Source: DASXIF01 sp036498145 (GTDB taxonomy: Bacteria; Actinomycetota; Actinomycetes; Mycobacteriales; Jatrophihabitantaceae). From it: a stretch of 64,000 nt of DNA. Below the pieces are notes generated by a model. The model did no database searches, was not told the DNA's origin, and worked only from the letters and a program-made list of their open reading frames with translations. This document shows positions 19,632 to 28,085 of this stretch, one piece after another (the first letter of the stretch is position 1; the number at the start of each line of letters is the position of its first letter). Position numbers and translations under genes: made by a program. The stretch lies in contig CAVPSV010000004.1 of assembly GCA_963708625.1 (NCBI GenBank), positions 1,736,001 through 1,800,000 of the forward strand, given 5' to 3'.

Positions 19632-19660
19632 GACCGGCCTGGGTCCTGGTCAGGCCGGTT
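19632..19660 (-). terminator. Hairpin at the 3' end of whiB
   Basis: ACCGGCCTG and CAGGCCGGT form a 9-bp stem around 9 bases; the right arm includes the whiB stop codon. A GC stem without a clear T-run; it could serve both converging genes. Confidence 0.5.
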
Positions 19661-19931
19661 GACGGGTGAGCAGTGCTTCGCGTTCCTCGGCCGATAGCCC
19701 GCCCCACACGCCGTAGGGCTCGCGTGCGGCGATCGCCCAGCGCAGGCAGTTCTCGACGACGGGACAGTGCGAGCAGACGGCCTTGGCCTGCATTTCCCGA
19801 CGCACCCGAGACGGACCGCGCTCGTTCTCCGGGTGATAGAACATCGACGTGTCGTAGCCACGGCACGCGGCGACCGCTTGCCAGTCCCAGTCCCCCTCGC
19901 GTGGAACGGGGAGGCGTCGCACCTCGGCCAT
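19650..19931 (-). CDS. WhiB-family iron-sulfur transcription factor (WhiB3-like position)
   Basis: 93 residues with the four Fe-S cysteines C23, C53, C56 and C62 (CSHCPVVENC) and the GVWGG turn followed by a short basic-poor tail. WhiB proteins bind a [4Fe-4S] cluster and act with the primary sigma factor. In mycobacteria whiB3 flanks groEL1 in this arrangement, so a WhiB3-type redox regulator is the likely orthologue, based on synteny rather than a diagnostic residue. It converges on groEL. The 190 bp upstream, toward DUF5319, hold no gene I can see. Confidence 0.93.
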   Translation of the reverse strand: MAEVRRLPVPREGDWDWQAVAACRGYDTSMFYHPENERGPSRVRREMQAKAVCSHCPVVENCLRWAIAAREPYGVWGGLSAEEREALLTRQPA

Positions 19932-20121
19932 CCCTCTGCCCTCCGAGCACAGGACCGCTTACCCCGAAAGCGGTCTTCTCCCTGCTCAAAGATCGACGGC
20001 GAAAAAGGTGACGCCGGGGCAGCGGCCGTGTGGCACAACTGTGACCAGGCGGTCGGCACAGCGTGGGTAAATCGTGGCGATTCGGGCAAACCACCGGACT
20101 AGGCCGGGATGGGCCTGCGAG

Positions 20122-20562
20122 TCAGCGGCGCTTGCTGAGAGCGTTCACCGCGTCGGTGTAGCCGCGCGCATAGTCCCAGGTGACGTACGCATCCTGATCC
20201 GGTGCGTAGGCCGGCTCGTGCACGTGGGTGCGTCCCTCACCGAGCAGGGCGCGCAGGTTGGCCGCCATCAGGTCCCAACCGAAGAAGTGCTGCTCACCGC
20301 AGTCGCTGCATTCGACCGTGATGCCCTCGATGCCCTGTGCCTCCAGCGCCTGGCGGAACTCGCTGAGTTCGGCCAGGTCGGCGAGCACGTCCGCACGTTC
20401 GTCGTCGCTGAGTGGCTGGGCCGGCTCGGAGTCCTCGAGCAGCGCGGCCGGGTCCGCCGGATCGTCGAGGAACGGGTCCACCGGCCCGTCGTCGAGGTTC
20501 ACCGGTGCCCCTCGCTGTGCGTCACGGCTCCACGGTAGGACCCAATCAGCCGTTCTCGCCAA
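20122..20562 (-). CDS. DUF5319 family protein
   Basis: 146 residues, acidic N-terminal half (PVDPFLDDPADPAALLEDSE) and a conserved core ITVECSDCGEQHFFGWDLM with a CxxC pair, then EPAYAPDQDAYVTWDYARGY. This matches the small actinobacterial DUF5319 family found near guaB in mycobacteria (Rv3412 position). The function is unknown; the CxxC could bind zinc. The ATG at 20562 gives an atypical leader; the GTG at 20502 (VNLDDGPVDPF) is the more conserved-looking start. Confidence 0.75.
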   Translation of the reverse strand: MARTADWVLPWSRDAQRGAPVNLDDGPVDPFLDDPADPAALLEDSEPAQPLSDDERADVLADLAELSEFRQALEAQGIEGITVECSDCGEQHFFGWDLMAANLRALLGEGRTHVHEPAYAPDQDAYVTWDYARGYTDAVNALSKRR

Positions 20563-20574
20563 CCGAAACGGGTC

Positions 20575-23154
20575 TCAACTTGTGGAAATTGCCTCCAGTG
20601 GGGGCGTGCGGGCCGCCCGGGCGCCTGGCCACAGGGCCGCCAGCACGCCCACGATCGCCGCTACGACCAGGAAGATGACGGCCTGGTTCCAGGGCACGCT
20701 CACGTGGTCCAGGCCCTGACCGCGCAGCGTCCGCGTGAACAACACGCCGTAGGTAAGACCGAGCACCAGGCCGAGCACAGCACCGAAGACCGCGATCAGC
20801 AGCGACTCGACATAGATGGTGCGGCGCACCTGTTTGCGTTGCATGCCGACCGCACGCAGGATGCCGATCTCGCGACGACGTTCGATCACCGACAGCGCCA
20901 GCGTGTTCACGATGCCGAGGATCGCGATGACGATCGCAAGTCCGAGCAGGCCGTAGAGCAACCCGAGCAGGCCGTTCACCTGCGAGGCGAGCGAGCCCTT
21001 GAACTCCGAGCGGTTCTGCACATTGATGACGTAGTACGGATCGGTGATTCGCGCGATGTTCGCGCGCAGCGTGTTCAGGTCGGTGCCGGGCGCCGCCTTG
21101 ACGAGCGCCACCTCGTCGGACCAGTCGTTGCTCGGCACCAGCGTCCGGTACACCTCACCGGTGACCATCCACGGTCCCAGCAGGTTGTCGTTGGCATAGA
21201 TACCAGTCACGGTGAGGGTCACCGTCTGCCCGTTGTGCGTCGTCATGGTGTGCTTGCTGCCCATCGCCCAACCGGCCCGCTTCGACGACGCCTGGGAAAC
21301 GACCAGGCCGGTGCCGGCCGGCTCGGCGGCACCGCGTTGGGAGTGCACGGCGAACACCGGCGCGAGCGGACCGTCGATGGCCGAGCCCGAATCGTTGCGG
21401 CTGCCGTCGACGAGCGCGGTCAGGCCGTGTATCTCGGTCAGGGTGGCAACGCCGGCGACGTTGCGGACCGCGGCCGCCGCCTTGATGGGCACATTGACGT
21501 CGACCTGCGTCGTCAGCATGTAGTCCGCGGTGACGTGATTGTCGAACAGCGCGTTGATGCTCGTCTTCATCGAGGCGCCGATCACCGCGACACCGCTGAC
21601 CAGCAGCAGGCCGAGGGTGAGTGCGAACGATGTCGCCGCGGTACGCCGCGGGTTGCGTACCGCGTTGTTGCGCGCGAGCGTGCCGACGGTGCCGAACGGG
21701 CGACCCAGCACGCGCCCGATGGGCACGATGACCCAGCGGGCGAGCAGCGGCGATGCCAGCATCACCCCAGCGGCTACGCCGAGCAGCCCGAGACCGACCA
21801 GCGAGGCGCCGGTGCCGCCCGAGGACGACAGCGCTCCGCCGACGGTGGCTACCGCGCCCACCGCACCCACCAGCGCGCCGATGAGCGTGCGCCGCCGCAG
21901 GCTGCTCGCGGCCGGGGTGGCGAATTCTTCGCGCATGGCCGCGACCGGGGCGATGCGCGAGGCGCGTCGTGCCGGCGCGTACGCGGAGATCATGGTGACC
22001 CCGGTGCCCAGCAGCAGCGCCACGATCACGGTGCGGATGGACAGCACCAGACCACCGGCCGGCAATCCGGCGTTGAGCGCATCCAGGATCGCGCGCAGCC
22101 CATAGGCGAGGCCGATGCCACCGGCCAGGCCGGCCGCGCTGCCGATGAGGCCGATGACGCCCGCCTCGAACACCACCGAGCGACGAATCTGCTTGCGGCC
22201 GGCGCCGATGGCACGTAGCAGGGCCAGTTCGCGCAGCCGCTGCGCGACGATCATGGAGAAGGTGTTGTAGATGATGAAGGTGCCGACGATCAGGGCGATC
22301 ACGCCGAAGGCGAGCAGGAAGTAGGTGACGAACGACAGCGCGCGCTGCACGCTGGTCTGATCGTCCTTGCGCACCTGGTCACCGGTCTTCGCCTGCAGGT
22401 CGGATGGCAGGATCCGGGCGATACGCGCGGTGAGGTCCCGTTGCGACACGCCCTTGTCCCCGGCCACGTCGACCGCAGCCAGATGGCTGCCGTCGGTGAG
22501 CAGCTGCAGCGCCTGCTGTTCACCGAACAGCACGCCTATATAGCCGCCGGTCTCGGTGTTGGTGCGGTATATGCCGGAGATGGTGACCGGTACGACGCCG
22601 GCATTGGGCAGCACCACCTTTGTGTGCTCGCCTGCGTGCAGGTTGGCCTTCTTCGCCGCGCCGAGGTTGATCGCGACCTGTCCCGGTGCAGTAGGTGGCC
22701 CGCCCGAGGCGAAGCCATCCGCGGGACGAACCGATTCGTCCGGCGGGGTCCAGATGCCGCCGACGCTCGGTGCGCCGCCGGTGTCCACCCGCTTACCGTT
22801 GGCGCCGACCAGCACGATCGAGGACTGCGCGACCGGCTGCACCACCCTGACTCCGGGCAGCGCCTTGATCTGCTGCACGACCGCGGTGGGCACGCCCGGG
22901 TCGTAACTCTTGTACGGCTGCACCCGAGCGTCGATGCCCTTGTCCGCATCGGTGAAGATGTTCGAGAACGTGTGCTGCAACGTATCGGTGAACACGAGCG
23001 AACCGGCCACGAAGGCGGTACCGAGCAACACCGACACCACGGTGAGGATCAGCCGCACCTTGTGCGCGGCGAGGTTGCGCAGCGACACCGTTCGCATCGG
23101 CCGGCGGCTGATGCGGATCGCAGCACCCGTCTCAGTACCCGCGGCTATGCCCAT
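20575..23154 (-). CDS. FtsX-like ABC transporter permease
   Basis: An intact 859-residue membrane protein with duplicated MacB/FtsX architecture: TM1 near residue 35, a large extracytoplasmic domain, three TM helices (FVTYFLLAFGVIALIVG and following), a central helix pair, a second large outer domain and three final TM helices ending WPGARAARTPPLEAIS. Such permeases pair with a LolD/MacB-type ATPase to export lipids, peptides or lipoproteins or to act mechanically; the substrate is unknown. The ATPase gene lies directly upstream. The ATG at 23154 falls in a dispersed repeat; the ATG at 23097 (MRTVSLRNLAAHK) begins where homologous permeases usually start and may be the real start. Confidence 0.9.
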   Translation of the reverse strand: MGIAAGTETGAAIRISRRPMRTVSLRNLAAHKVRLILTVVSVLLGTAFVAGSLVFTDTLQHTFSNIFTDADKGIDARVQPYKSYDPGVPTAVVQQIKALPGVRVVQPVAQSSIVLVGANGKRVDTGGAPSVGGIWTPPDESVRPADGFASGGPPTAPGQVAINLGAAKKANLHAGEHTKVVLPNAGVVPVTISGIYRTNTETGGYIGVLFGEQQALQLLTDGSHLAAVDVAGDKGVSQRDLTARIARILPSDLQAKTGDQVRKDDQTSVQRALSFVTYFLLAFGVIALIVGTFIIYNTFSMIVAQRLRELALLRAIGAGRKQIRRSVVFEAGVIGLIGSAAGLAGGIGLAYGLRAILDALNAGLPAGGLVLSIRTVIVALLLGTGVTMISAYAPARRASRIAPVAAMREEFATPAASSLRRRTLIGALVGAVGAVATVGGALSSSGGTGASLVGLGLLGVAAGVMLASPLLARWVIVPIGRVLGRPFGTVGTLARNNAVRNPRRTAATSFALTLGLLLVSGVAVIGASMKTSINALFDNHVTADYMLTTQVDVNVPIKAAAAVRNVAGVATLTEIHGLTALVDGSRNDSGSAIDGPLAPVFAVHSQRGAAEPAGTGLVVSQASSKRAGWAMGSKHTMTTHNGQTVTLTVTGIYANDNLLGPWMVTGEVYRTLVPSNDWSDEVALVKAAPGTDLNTLRANIARITDPYYVINVQNRSEFKGSLASQVNGLLGLLYGLLGLAIVIAILGIVNTLALSVIERRREIGILRAVGMQRKQVRRTIYVESLLIAVFGAVLGLVLGLTYGVLFTRTLRGQGLDHVSVPWNQAVIFLVVAAIVGVLAALWPGARAARTPPLEAISTS

Positions 23155-23224
23155 TGTTCGGCTCGGGGTCGCTCCGCTCCTCGGGCCCTGGGGGGCCCTG
23201 CGATGCTCACTCCGCCCTCGCCTC
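23151..23224 (-). repeat. Dispersed 75-bp repeat, copy B
   Basis: Inverted relative to copy A at 19.5 kb, about 5-6 differences in 74 bases. It fills the gap between the ABC ATPase stop (23223) and the annotated permease start (23154) and supplies that start codon. Confidence 0.85.
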
Positions 23225-23990
23225 ACGACTCGAGCCCCTTCATCCGGTCCAGCACGGTGTCGGCGGTCGGGCTGCGCAGTTCGTCGACGATGCGGCCGTC
23301 GGCGAGGAACAGAACCCGATCGGCATACGCGGCCGCGCGCGGGTCGTGGGTGACGATCACGACGGTCTGGCCGAGGTGGTCCACGCTGCGGCGCAGCAGG
23401 CCCATCACCTCGCCGCTGGCGCGCGAGTCGAGGTTGCCGGTGGGCTCGTCGCCGAAGATGATGTCCGGCCGGCTGGCGAGCGCACGGCCGACCGCGACCC
23501 GCTGCTGCTGGCCGCCGGACAGTTCGCCCGGCCGGTGTTCGAGTCGATCGGCCAGACCGAGAGTCGCGATCACGGTGTCCAGCCACGCCCGGTCCGGAGT
23601 GCGGCCGGCGATCGCGATCGGCAGCGTGATGTTCTCCAGCGCCGTCAGCGTCGGCACGAGGTTGTACGACTGGAACACGAACCCGATGTGGTCGCGTCGC
23701 AGCGCGGTCATCTTCCGGTCCGACAGCCGCGTCAGCTCCACGTCCCCGATCACCACCCGGCCGGAGGTGACGGTGTCCAGTCCGGCCAGGCAGTGCATCA
23801 GCGTGGACTTGCCGGAGCCGGACGGCCCCATGATCGCGGTGAATTCGCCGGCGAGCAGCTCCACGCTGACGCCGTCCAGGGCACGCACGGCGGTGTCACC
23901 GGAGCCGTACAGCTTGGTGACATCGACGGCACGGGCGGCGGCGACGGTGGTCGCGGGCCGCGCCGGGGAAAGTTCGGTCAACTCGGTCAT
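23223..23990 (-). CDS. ABC transporter ATP-binding protein (LolD/MacB type)
   Basis: 255 residues with Walker A GPSGSGKST, Q-loop FVFQSYNLVPTLTALEN, signature LSGGQQQRVAVGRAL, Walker B DIIFGDEPTGNLD and switch His in VIVTHD. The 'YNLVP' and 'GNLD' forms are typical of the MacB/LolD/FtsE group that partners FtsX permeases. It is upstream of and on the same strand as the permease, so they form one exporter. Start ATG at 23990. Confidence 0.95.
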   Translation of the reverse strand: MTELTELSPARPATTVAAARAVDVTKLYGSGDTAVRALDGVSVELLAGEFTAIMGPSGSGKSTLMHCLAGLDTVTSGRVVIGDVELTRLSDRKMTALRRDHIGFVFQSYNLVPTLTALENITLPIAIAGRTPDRAWLDTVIATLGLADRLEHRPGELSGGQQQRVAVGRALASRPDIIFGDEPTGNLDSRASGEVMGLLRRSVDHLGQTVVIVTHDPRAAAYADRVLFLADGRIVDELRSPTADTVLDRMKGLES

Positions 23991-24141
23991 GGCTCCCAGG
24001 CTGGTTGATCAGGTAGCTGGCACGCTATTGGGATTTCCCCGGAGATCGACCCTGATCCGACCTGATGCCGGCCGGATCTGGCCCCGGCTGACCTGATCCG
24101 AAGGCACCCGGACACGGGACCGGACCAGGGTTCGCGCACCG

Positions 24142-24147
24142 TAGAAT
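24142..24147 (+). promoter_or_regulatory. Putative -10 upstream of guaB
   Basis: TAGAAT, 75 bp before the guaB start, gives a leader of about 65-70 nt; no convincing -35. The leader carries GGAG 8 nt before the TTG start. The 233-bp gap also holds the repeated decamer CCTGATCCGA (about 24052 and 24102). Confidence 0.35.
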
Positions 24148-24222
24148 GAACTCTCGGCACGCTCAGCACCGCTCTGCCCTACACAGCACAGGCCCACTCA
24201 GCCGAAGTACGGAGTTTCGACG

Positions 24223-25740
24223 TTGCCATCCGCAGCCGGCATCCCCGAGGAATTCGCCCCGCTGGGTCTCACCTTCGACGACGTGCTGCTGCTGCCCGGC
24301 GAGACCGACGTCATCCCGTCCGAGGTGGACACCAGCTCCCGGCTGACCCGCGAGGTCACCGTCGCGGTACCGCTCGTCTCCGCGGCCATGGACACCGTCA
24401 CCGAAGCCCGGATGGCCATCGCGATGGCACGTCAGGGTGGAATCGGGGTGCTGCACCGGAACCTGTCCATCGCGGACCAGGCAGGTCAGGTGGACCTGGT
24501 GAAGCGGTCCGAATCGGGCATGGTGAGCAACCCGGTCACCACGACTGCGGACGCGTCCCTGGCCGAAGTCGACGAGCTGTGCGGTAAGTACCGGATCTCC
24601 GGGCTGCCGGTGGTGGATCGCGACGGCGTGCTGGTCGGCATCATCACCAACCGCGATCTGCGCTTCGTCAGCCCTGATCAGTTCATCTCGCGCACGGTGC
24701 GCGAGGTGATGACGCCGATGCCGTTGGTCACTGCGCCGGAGGGCATCGGTCGCGACGACGCCGCCGCGCTGCTGGCCAAGCACAAGGTGGAGAAGCTGCC
24801 GCTGGTCGACGGGGCCGGGCGGCTGCGTGGCCTGATCACCGTGAAGGACTTCGTCAAATCCGAGCAGTTCCCGAGCGCGACCAAGGACCCGGCGGGTCGG
24901 TTGCGTGTCGCGGCCGCGGTCGGGTTCTACGGCGACGCGTGGAACCGGGTCACCGCGCTGGTCGACGCCGGGGTGGACGTCATCGTGCCGGACACCGCGA
25001 ACGGGCAGGCCAGGCTGATGCTGGAGCTGATCGCGCGGCTCAAGACCGATGCGGCGACCAGGCACGTGCAGGTGCTGGCCGGCAATGTCGCGACACGGGC
25101 CGGCGCGCAAGCGCTCATCGACGCCGGTGCCGACGGCGTGAAGGTCGGCGTCGGTCCCGGCTCGATCTGTACCACCCGGGTGGTGGCCGGCGTCGGCGTT
25201 CCGCAGATCACCGCGATCTACGACGCGGCGCAGGCATGCCGTGCGGCCGGGGTACCGCTGGTCGGCGACGGCGGCCTGCAGTACTCCGGTGACATCGCCA
25301 AGGCGATCGTGGCCGGTGCCGACACGGTGATGCTCGGCTCGCTGCTGGCCGGCTGCGACGAGTCACCCGGCGACCTGGTGTTCGTCAACGGAAAGCAGTA
25401 CAAGCGGTATCGCGGCATGGGCTCGCTCGGTGCGATGGCATCCCGAGGACGGGTGTCCTATTCGAAGGACCGCTACTTCCAGGCCGACATCCCGACCGAC
25501 GACAAGATCGTGCCGGAGGGGATCGAAGGACAGGTGCCGTACCGGGGCCCGCTGGCCGCAGTCGCGCATCAGCTGGTCGGCGGATTGCACCAGTCGATGT
25601 TCTATGTCGGCGCGCACACCATCGCGGAACTCAAGGAACGCGGCCGGTTCATCCGGATCACGCCGGCTGGGCTCAAGGAGTCGCATCCGCACGACATCCA
25701 GATGACCGTCGAAGCTCCCAACTACTCCTCGAACTCCTGA
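24223..25740 (+). CDS. guaB: IMP dehydrogenase
   Basis: Oxidises IMP to XMP, the committed step of GMP synthesis. An intact frame of 505 residues: LTFDDVLLLPGETDVIPSEV at the N-terminus, two CBS domains inserted at about residues 100-220, the catalytic loop GVGPGSICTTR with the active-site Cys, VGDGGLQYSGDIAKA, the KRYRGMGSLGAM flap and the C-terminal HDIQMTVEAPNYS. The start is TTG at 24223 with GGAG 8 nt upstream. It corresponds to mycobacterial GuaB2. guaB3 follows 28 bp downstream and guaA lies 8.4 kb further on. Confidence 0.97.
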   Translation: MPSAAGIPEEFAPLGLTFDDVLLLPGETDVIPSEVDTSSRLTREVTVAVPLVSAAMDTVTEARMAIAMARQGGIGVLHRNLSIADQAGQVDLVKRSESGMVSNPVTTTADASLAEVDELCGKYRISGLPVVDRDGVLVGIITNRDLRFVSPDQFISRTVREVMTPMPLVTAPEGIGRDDAAALLAKHKVEKLPLVDGAGRLRGLITVKDFVKSEQFPSATKDPAGRLRVAAAVGFYGDAWNRVTALVDAGVDVIVPDTANGQARLMLELIARLKTDAATRHVQVLAGNVATRAGAQALIDAGADGVKVGVGPGSICTTRVVAGVGVPQITAIYDAAQACRAAGVPLVGDGGLQYSGDIAKAIVAGADTVMLGSLLAGCDESPGDLVFVNGKQYKRYRGMGSLGAMASRGRVSYSKDRYFQADIPTDDKIVPEGIEGQVPYRGPLAAVAHQLVGGLHQSMFYVGAHTIAELKERGRFIRITPAGLKESHPHDIQMTVEAPNYSSNS

Positions 25741-25755
25741 CGCGAGGGCATACGG

Positions 25756-25761
25756 CAGACT
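25756..25761 (+). promoter_or_regulatory. Putative -10 of a leaderless guaB3 transcript
   Basis: CAGACT followed by 7 nt and the ATG at 25769. The spacing is typical; the hexamer is only partial. Confidence 0.3.
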
Positions 25762-25768
25762 GAGCCGC

Positions 25769-26887
25769 ATGCCGGAGACGGTGGAGATCGGGTTGGGCCG
25801 CAGTGCCCGCCGCGGCTATCACCTGGACGAGATCGCGCTCGTCCCGACTCGGCGCACCCGTGGCTCGGCGGTGGTGTCGACCACCTGGCAGATCGACGCG
25901 CACACCTTCGAACTGCCACTCGTCGCGGCGCCATCGGATGCGATCGTCTCCCCGGCGAGCGCCGTCGAGATCGAGCGCCTGGGCGGCCTGGCCGTACTCG
26001 ACGGTGAGGGATTGTGGTCGCGCTACGACGATGTCGACGGCGAACTCGGGCGCCTCGGCAGCGACACCGCGGACCTGCAGCGGGTGTATGCCAAGCCGGT
26101 CGAGCCGACTTTGCTGCGGCGCCGGCTCGGTGAGTTGCGGGCGGCCGGGGTTCGGGTCGCGGTGCGGCTCTCGCCGCAGCACACCGCCGAGCTTGCCCCG
26201 CACGTGCTGGCCGAAGGTGTGGACCTGCTCGTCATCCAGGGCACGGTGATCTCCGCGGAGCACGTCGCGCGGGACGACGCGCCTGGGCTCAACCTGAAGA
26301 CGTTCATTGCCGACCTGGACGTGCCGGTGGTCGTCGGCGGCGTGACCAACTACCAGACCGCGTTGCACCTGATGCGCACCGGCGCGGCCGGTGTCATCGT
26401 CGGCTACGGCGCGCACCTCGGCTCGACGACGCACTCGCTGCTCGGCATCGACGTGCCGATGGCGACCGCGCTCGTCGACGCGGCTGCGGCCCGTCGCGAC
26501 TATCTGGACGAGACCGGCGGCCGGTACGTGCACCTGATCGGCTACGGCGACCTGAGCACGGGTGGCGACATCGCCAAGGCGCTGGCGTGCGGTGCGGACG
26601 CGGTGATGCTCGGCGAGGCGCTGGCGCCGGCACAGGAGACGCCGGGCGGTGGCCGGTACTGGGACAGCACCGCCGCGCACCCGCGGGTGCCGCGCAGCGC
26701 GGTGGTCGACGTCGCGGCGAGCCAGCAGGACCGGCCTTCGCTGGCCGAGTTACTCGTCGGCCCGACGGCTCATCCGAGCGGCGAGCGGAATCTGTTCGGC
26801 GCGGTGCGGCGCGCGATCGGCAAATGCGGTTATTCGTCGGTGAAGGAATTCCAGAAGGTCGAACTGATCGTCAGCGGGGCGCGCTGA
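25769..26887 (+). CDS. guaB3: GuaB3 family IMP dehydrogenase/GMP reductase-like protein
   Basis: 372 residues, intact. It shows the IMPDH/GMPR barrel without CBS domains: DEIALVPTRRTRGS, VVVGGVTNYQTALHLMRTGA, the phosphate-binding GYGDLSTGGDIAKALACGADAVMLG, and the tail CGYSSVKEFQKVELIV. The position of the catalytic-Cys loop (GPGSICTTR in guaB) reads GYGAHLGSTTHSLLG here, with no cysteine, so classical IMPDH chemistry is not expected. GuaB3 is usual directly after guaB in actinobacteria; a GMP reductase function has been reported for cyanobacterial GuaB3, but the actinobacterial role is less clear. Confidence 0.92.
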   Translation: MPETVEIGLGRSARRGYHLDEIALVPTRRTRGSAVVSTTWQIDAHTFELPLVAAPSDAIVSPASAVEIERLGGLAVLDGEGLWSRYDDVDGELGRLGSDTADLQRVYAKPVEPTLLRRRLGELRAAGVRVAVRLSPQHTAELAPHVLAEGVDLLVIQGTVISAEHVARDDAPGLNLKTFIADLDVPVVVGGVTNYQTALHLMRTGAAGVIVGYGAHLGSTTHSLLGIDVPMATALVDAAAARRDYLDETGGRYVHLIGYGDLSTGGDIAKALACGADAVMLGEALAPAQETPGGGRYWDSTAAHPRVPRSAVVDVAASQQDRPSLAELLVGPTAHPSGERNLFGAVRRAIGKCGYSSVKEFQKVELIVSGAR

Positions 26888-26902
26888 CGTGGGGGCGCAG
26901 CG

Positions 26903-27904
26903 ATGACGGCGTTACGGCTCGGATACAAGGCATCGAACGAGCAGTTCGCGCCGCGTGAGTTGCTGCACTTCGGCGTTGTCGCCGAAGAGGCCGGCTTCGA
27001 CTCGGTATTCGTCAGCGACCACCTGCAACCGTGGCGACACGACGGCGGCCACGCCCCGTTCGCGATGAGCTGGCTCGGCGCGCTCGGTGCGAGCACCGAG
27101 CGAGTGATCATCGGCACCAGCGTGCTGACGCCGACGTTCCGCTACCACCCGGCGATCGTGGCGCAGGCGTTCGCCACCCTCGGCTGTCTCTACCCGGGCC
27201 GGGTCGTGCTCGGCATGGGCACCGGCGAGTCGATGAACGAGGTGCCGCTCGGCGTGCAGTGGCCCGACGGCAAGGAGCGCTTCGCCCGCTTTCGTGAGGC
27301 GGTCGCGTTGATCCGGCAGTTGTGGACCGAGCAGCGGGTGACGTTCGAAGGCCAGTACTACCGCACCGACAAAGCCACCATCTACGACGTGCCCGACCTG
27401 CCGGTGCCGATCTATCTGGCCGGCTCCGGCCCGGCGGCAACTCGCTTCGCCGGACGCGTCGGCGACGGGTACATCACCACCTCCGGCAAGGGCGAGGAGC
27501 TCTACGCCGACACGCTGCTGCCGGCCGTGGCCGAGGGAGCGGAGAAGGCCGGCCGGACTGTTGCCGATCTCGATCTGATGATCGAGGTGAAGGTGTCCTT
27601 CGACCACGACCGGGACGCCGCGATGCAGGCCACCCGGTTCTGGGGTGCGCTGGGCTTGACCGCGGAGCAGAAGTCCGGGGTCGAAGATCCGATCGAGATG
27701 CAGCGTCTGGCGGACGAACTCAGCGTCGAGCAGGCCGCGCGGCGCTTCATCGTGTCCACCGAACCCGACGAGCACGTGCAGCAGATCAAGCGCTACCTCG
27801 ATCTGGGGTTCACCCACCTGGTGTTTCACGCGCCCGGCCCGGACCAGGAACGATTCCTGCGCCTTTACGGCGAGGAGATATTGCCCCGTTTGCGGGCACT
27901 CTGA
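26903..27904 (+). CDS. fgd: F420-dependent glucose-6-phosphate dehydrogenase
   Basis: A luciferase-like TIM barrel that reduces coenzyme F420 with glucose-6-phosphate. It is 333 residues and intact. Features characteristic of FGD: LGYKASNEQFAPRELLHF, VSDHLQPWRHDGGHAPF with the catalytic His/Trp, GTGESMNEVPLG, and GDGYITTSGKG. It lies 1.6 kb from the F420 precursor gene fbiC, so cofactor supply and use are encoded together. The 180 bp downstream contain a small perfect stem (CTGCTCG/CGAGCAG, 27925-27941) that may end transcription. Confidence 0.93.
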   Translation: MTALRLGYKASNEQFAPRELLHFGVVAEEAGFDSVFVSDHLQPWRHDGGHAPFAMSWLGALGASTERVIIGTSVLTPTFRYHPAIVAQAFATLGCLYPGRVVLGMGTGESMNEVPLGVQWPDGKERFARFREAVALIRQLWTEQRVTFEGQYYRTDKATIYDVPDLPVPIYLAGSGPAATRFAGRVGDGYITTSGKGEELYADTLLPAVAEGAEKAGRTVADLDLMIEVKVSFDHDRDAAMQATRFWGALGLTAEQKSGVEDPIEMQRLADELSVEQAARRFIVSTEPDEHVQQIKRYLDLGFTHLVFHAPGPDQERFLRLYGEEILPRLRAL

Positions 27905-28085
27905 CCGAAGTCCGCACTGCGGGCCTGCTCGCGGCGAGCAGCGTTCATGTCCAGCTCGCGCGCACAATGTAAGTCACACGTTAAGCGCGAGGACGCGAAC
28001 GCGGTTCAACAACGCAATCCCGCGGCGCACGCGCTACGGTGCTGCCCGAAGCATGGCCGCTGTGGCCACGTTCGAGGGGGAATCA

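Noticed and set aside
24001..24222. Purine riboswitch in the guaB leader
   Set aside because: The region has a decamer repeat and a -10-like box but no recognisable purine-aptamer core, and such riboswitches are not usual in actinobacteria.
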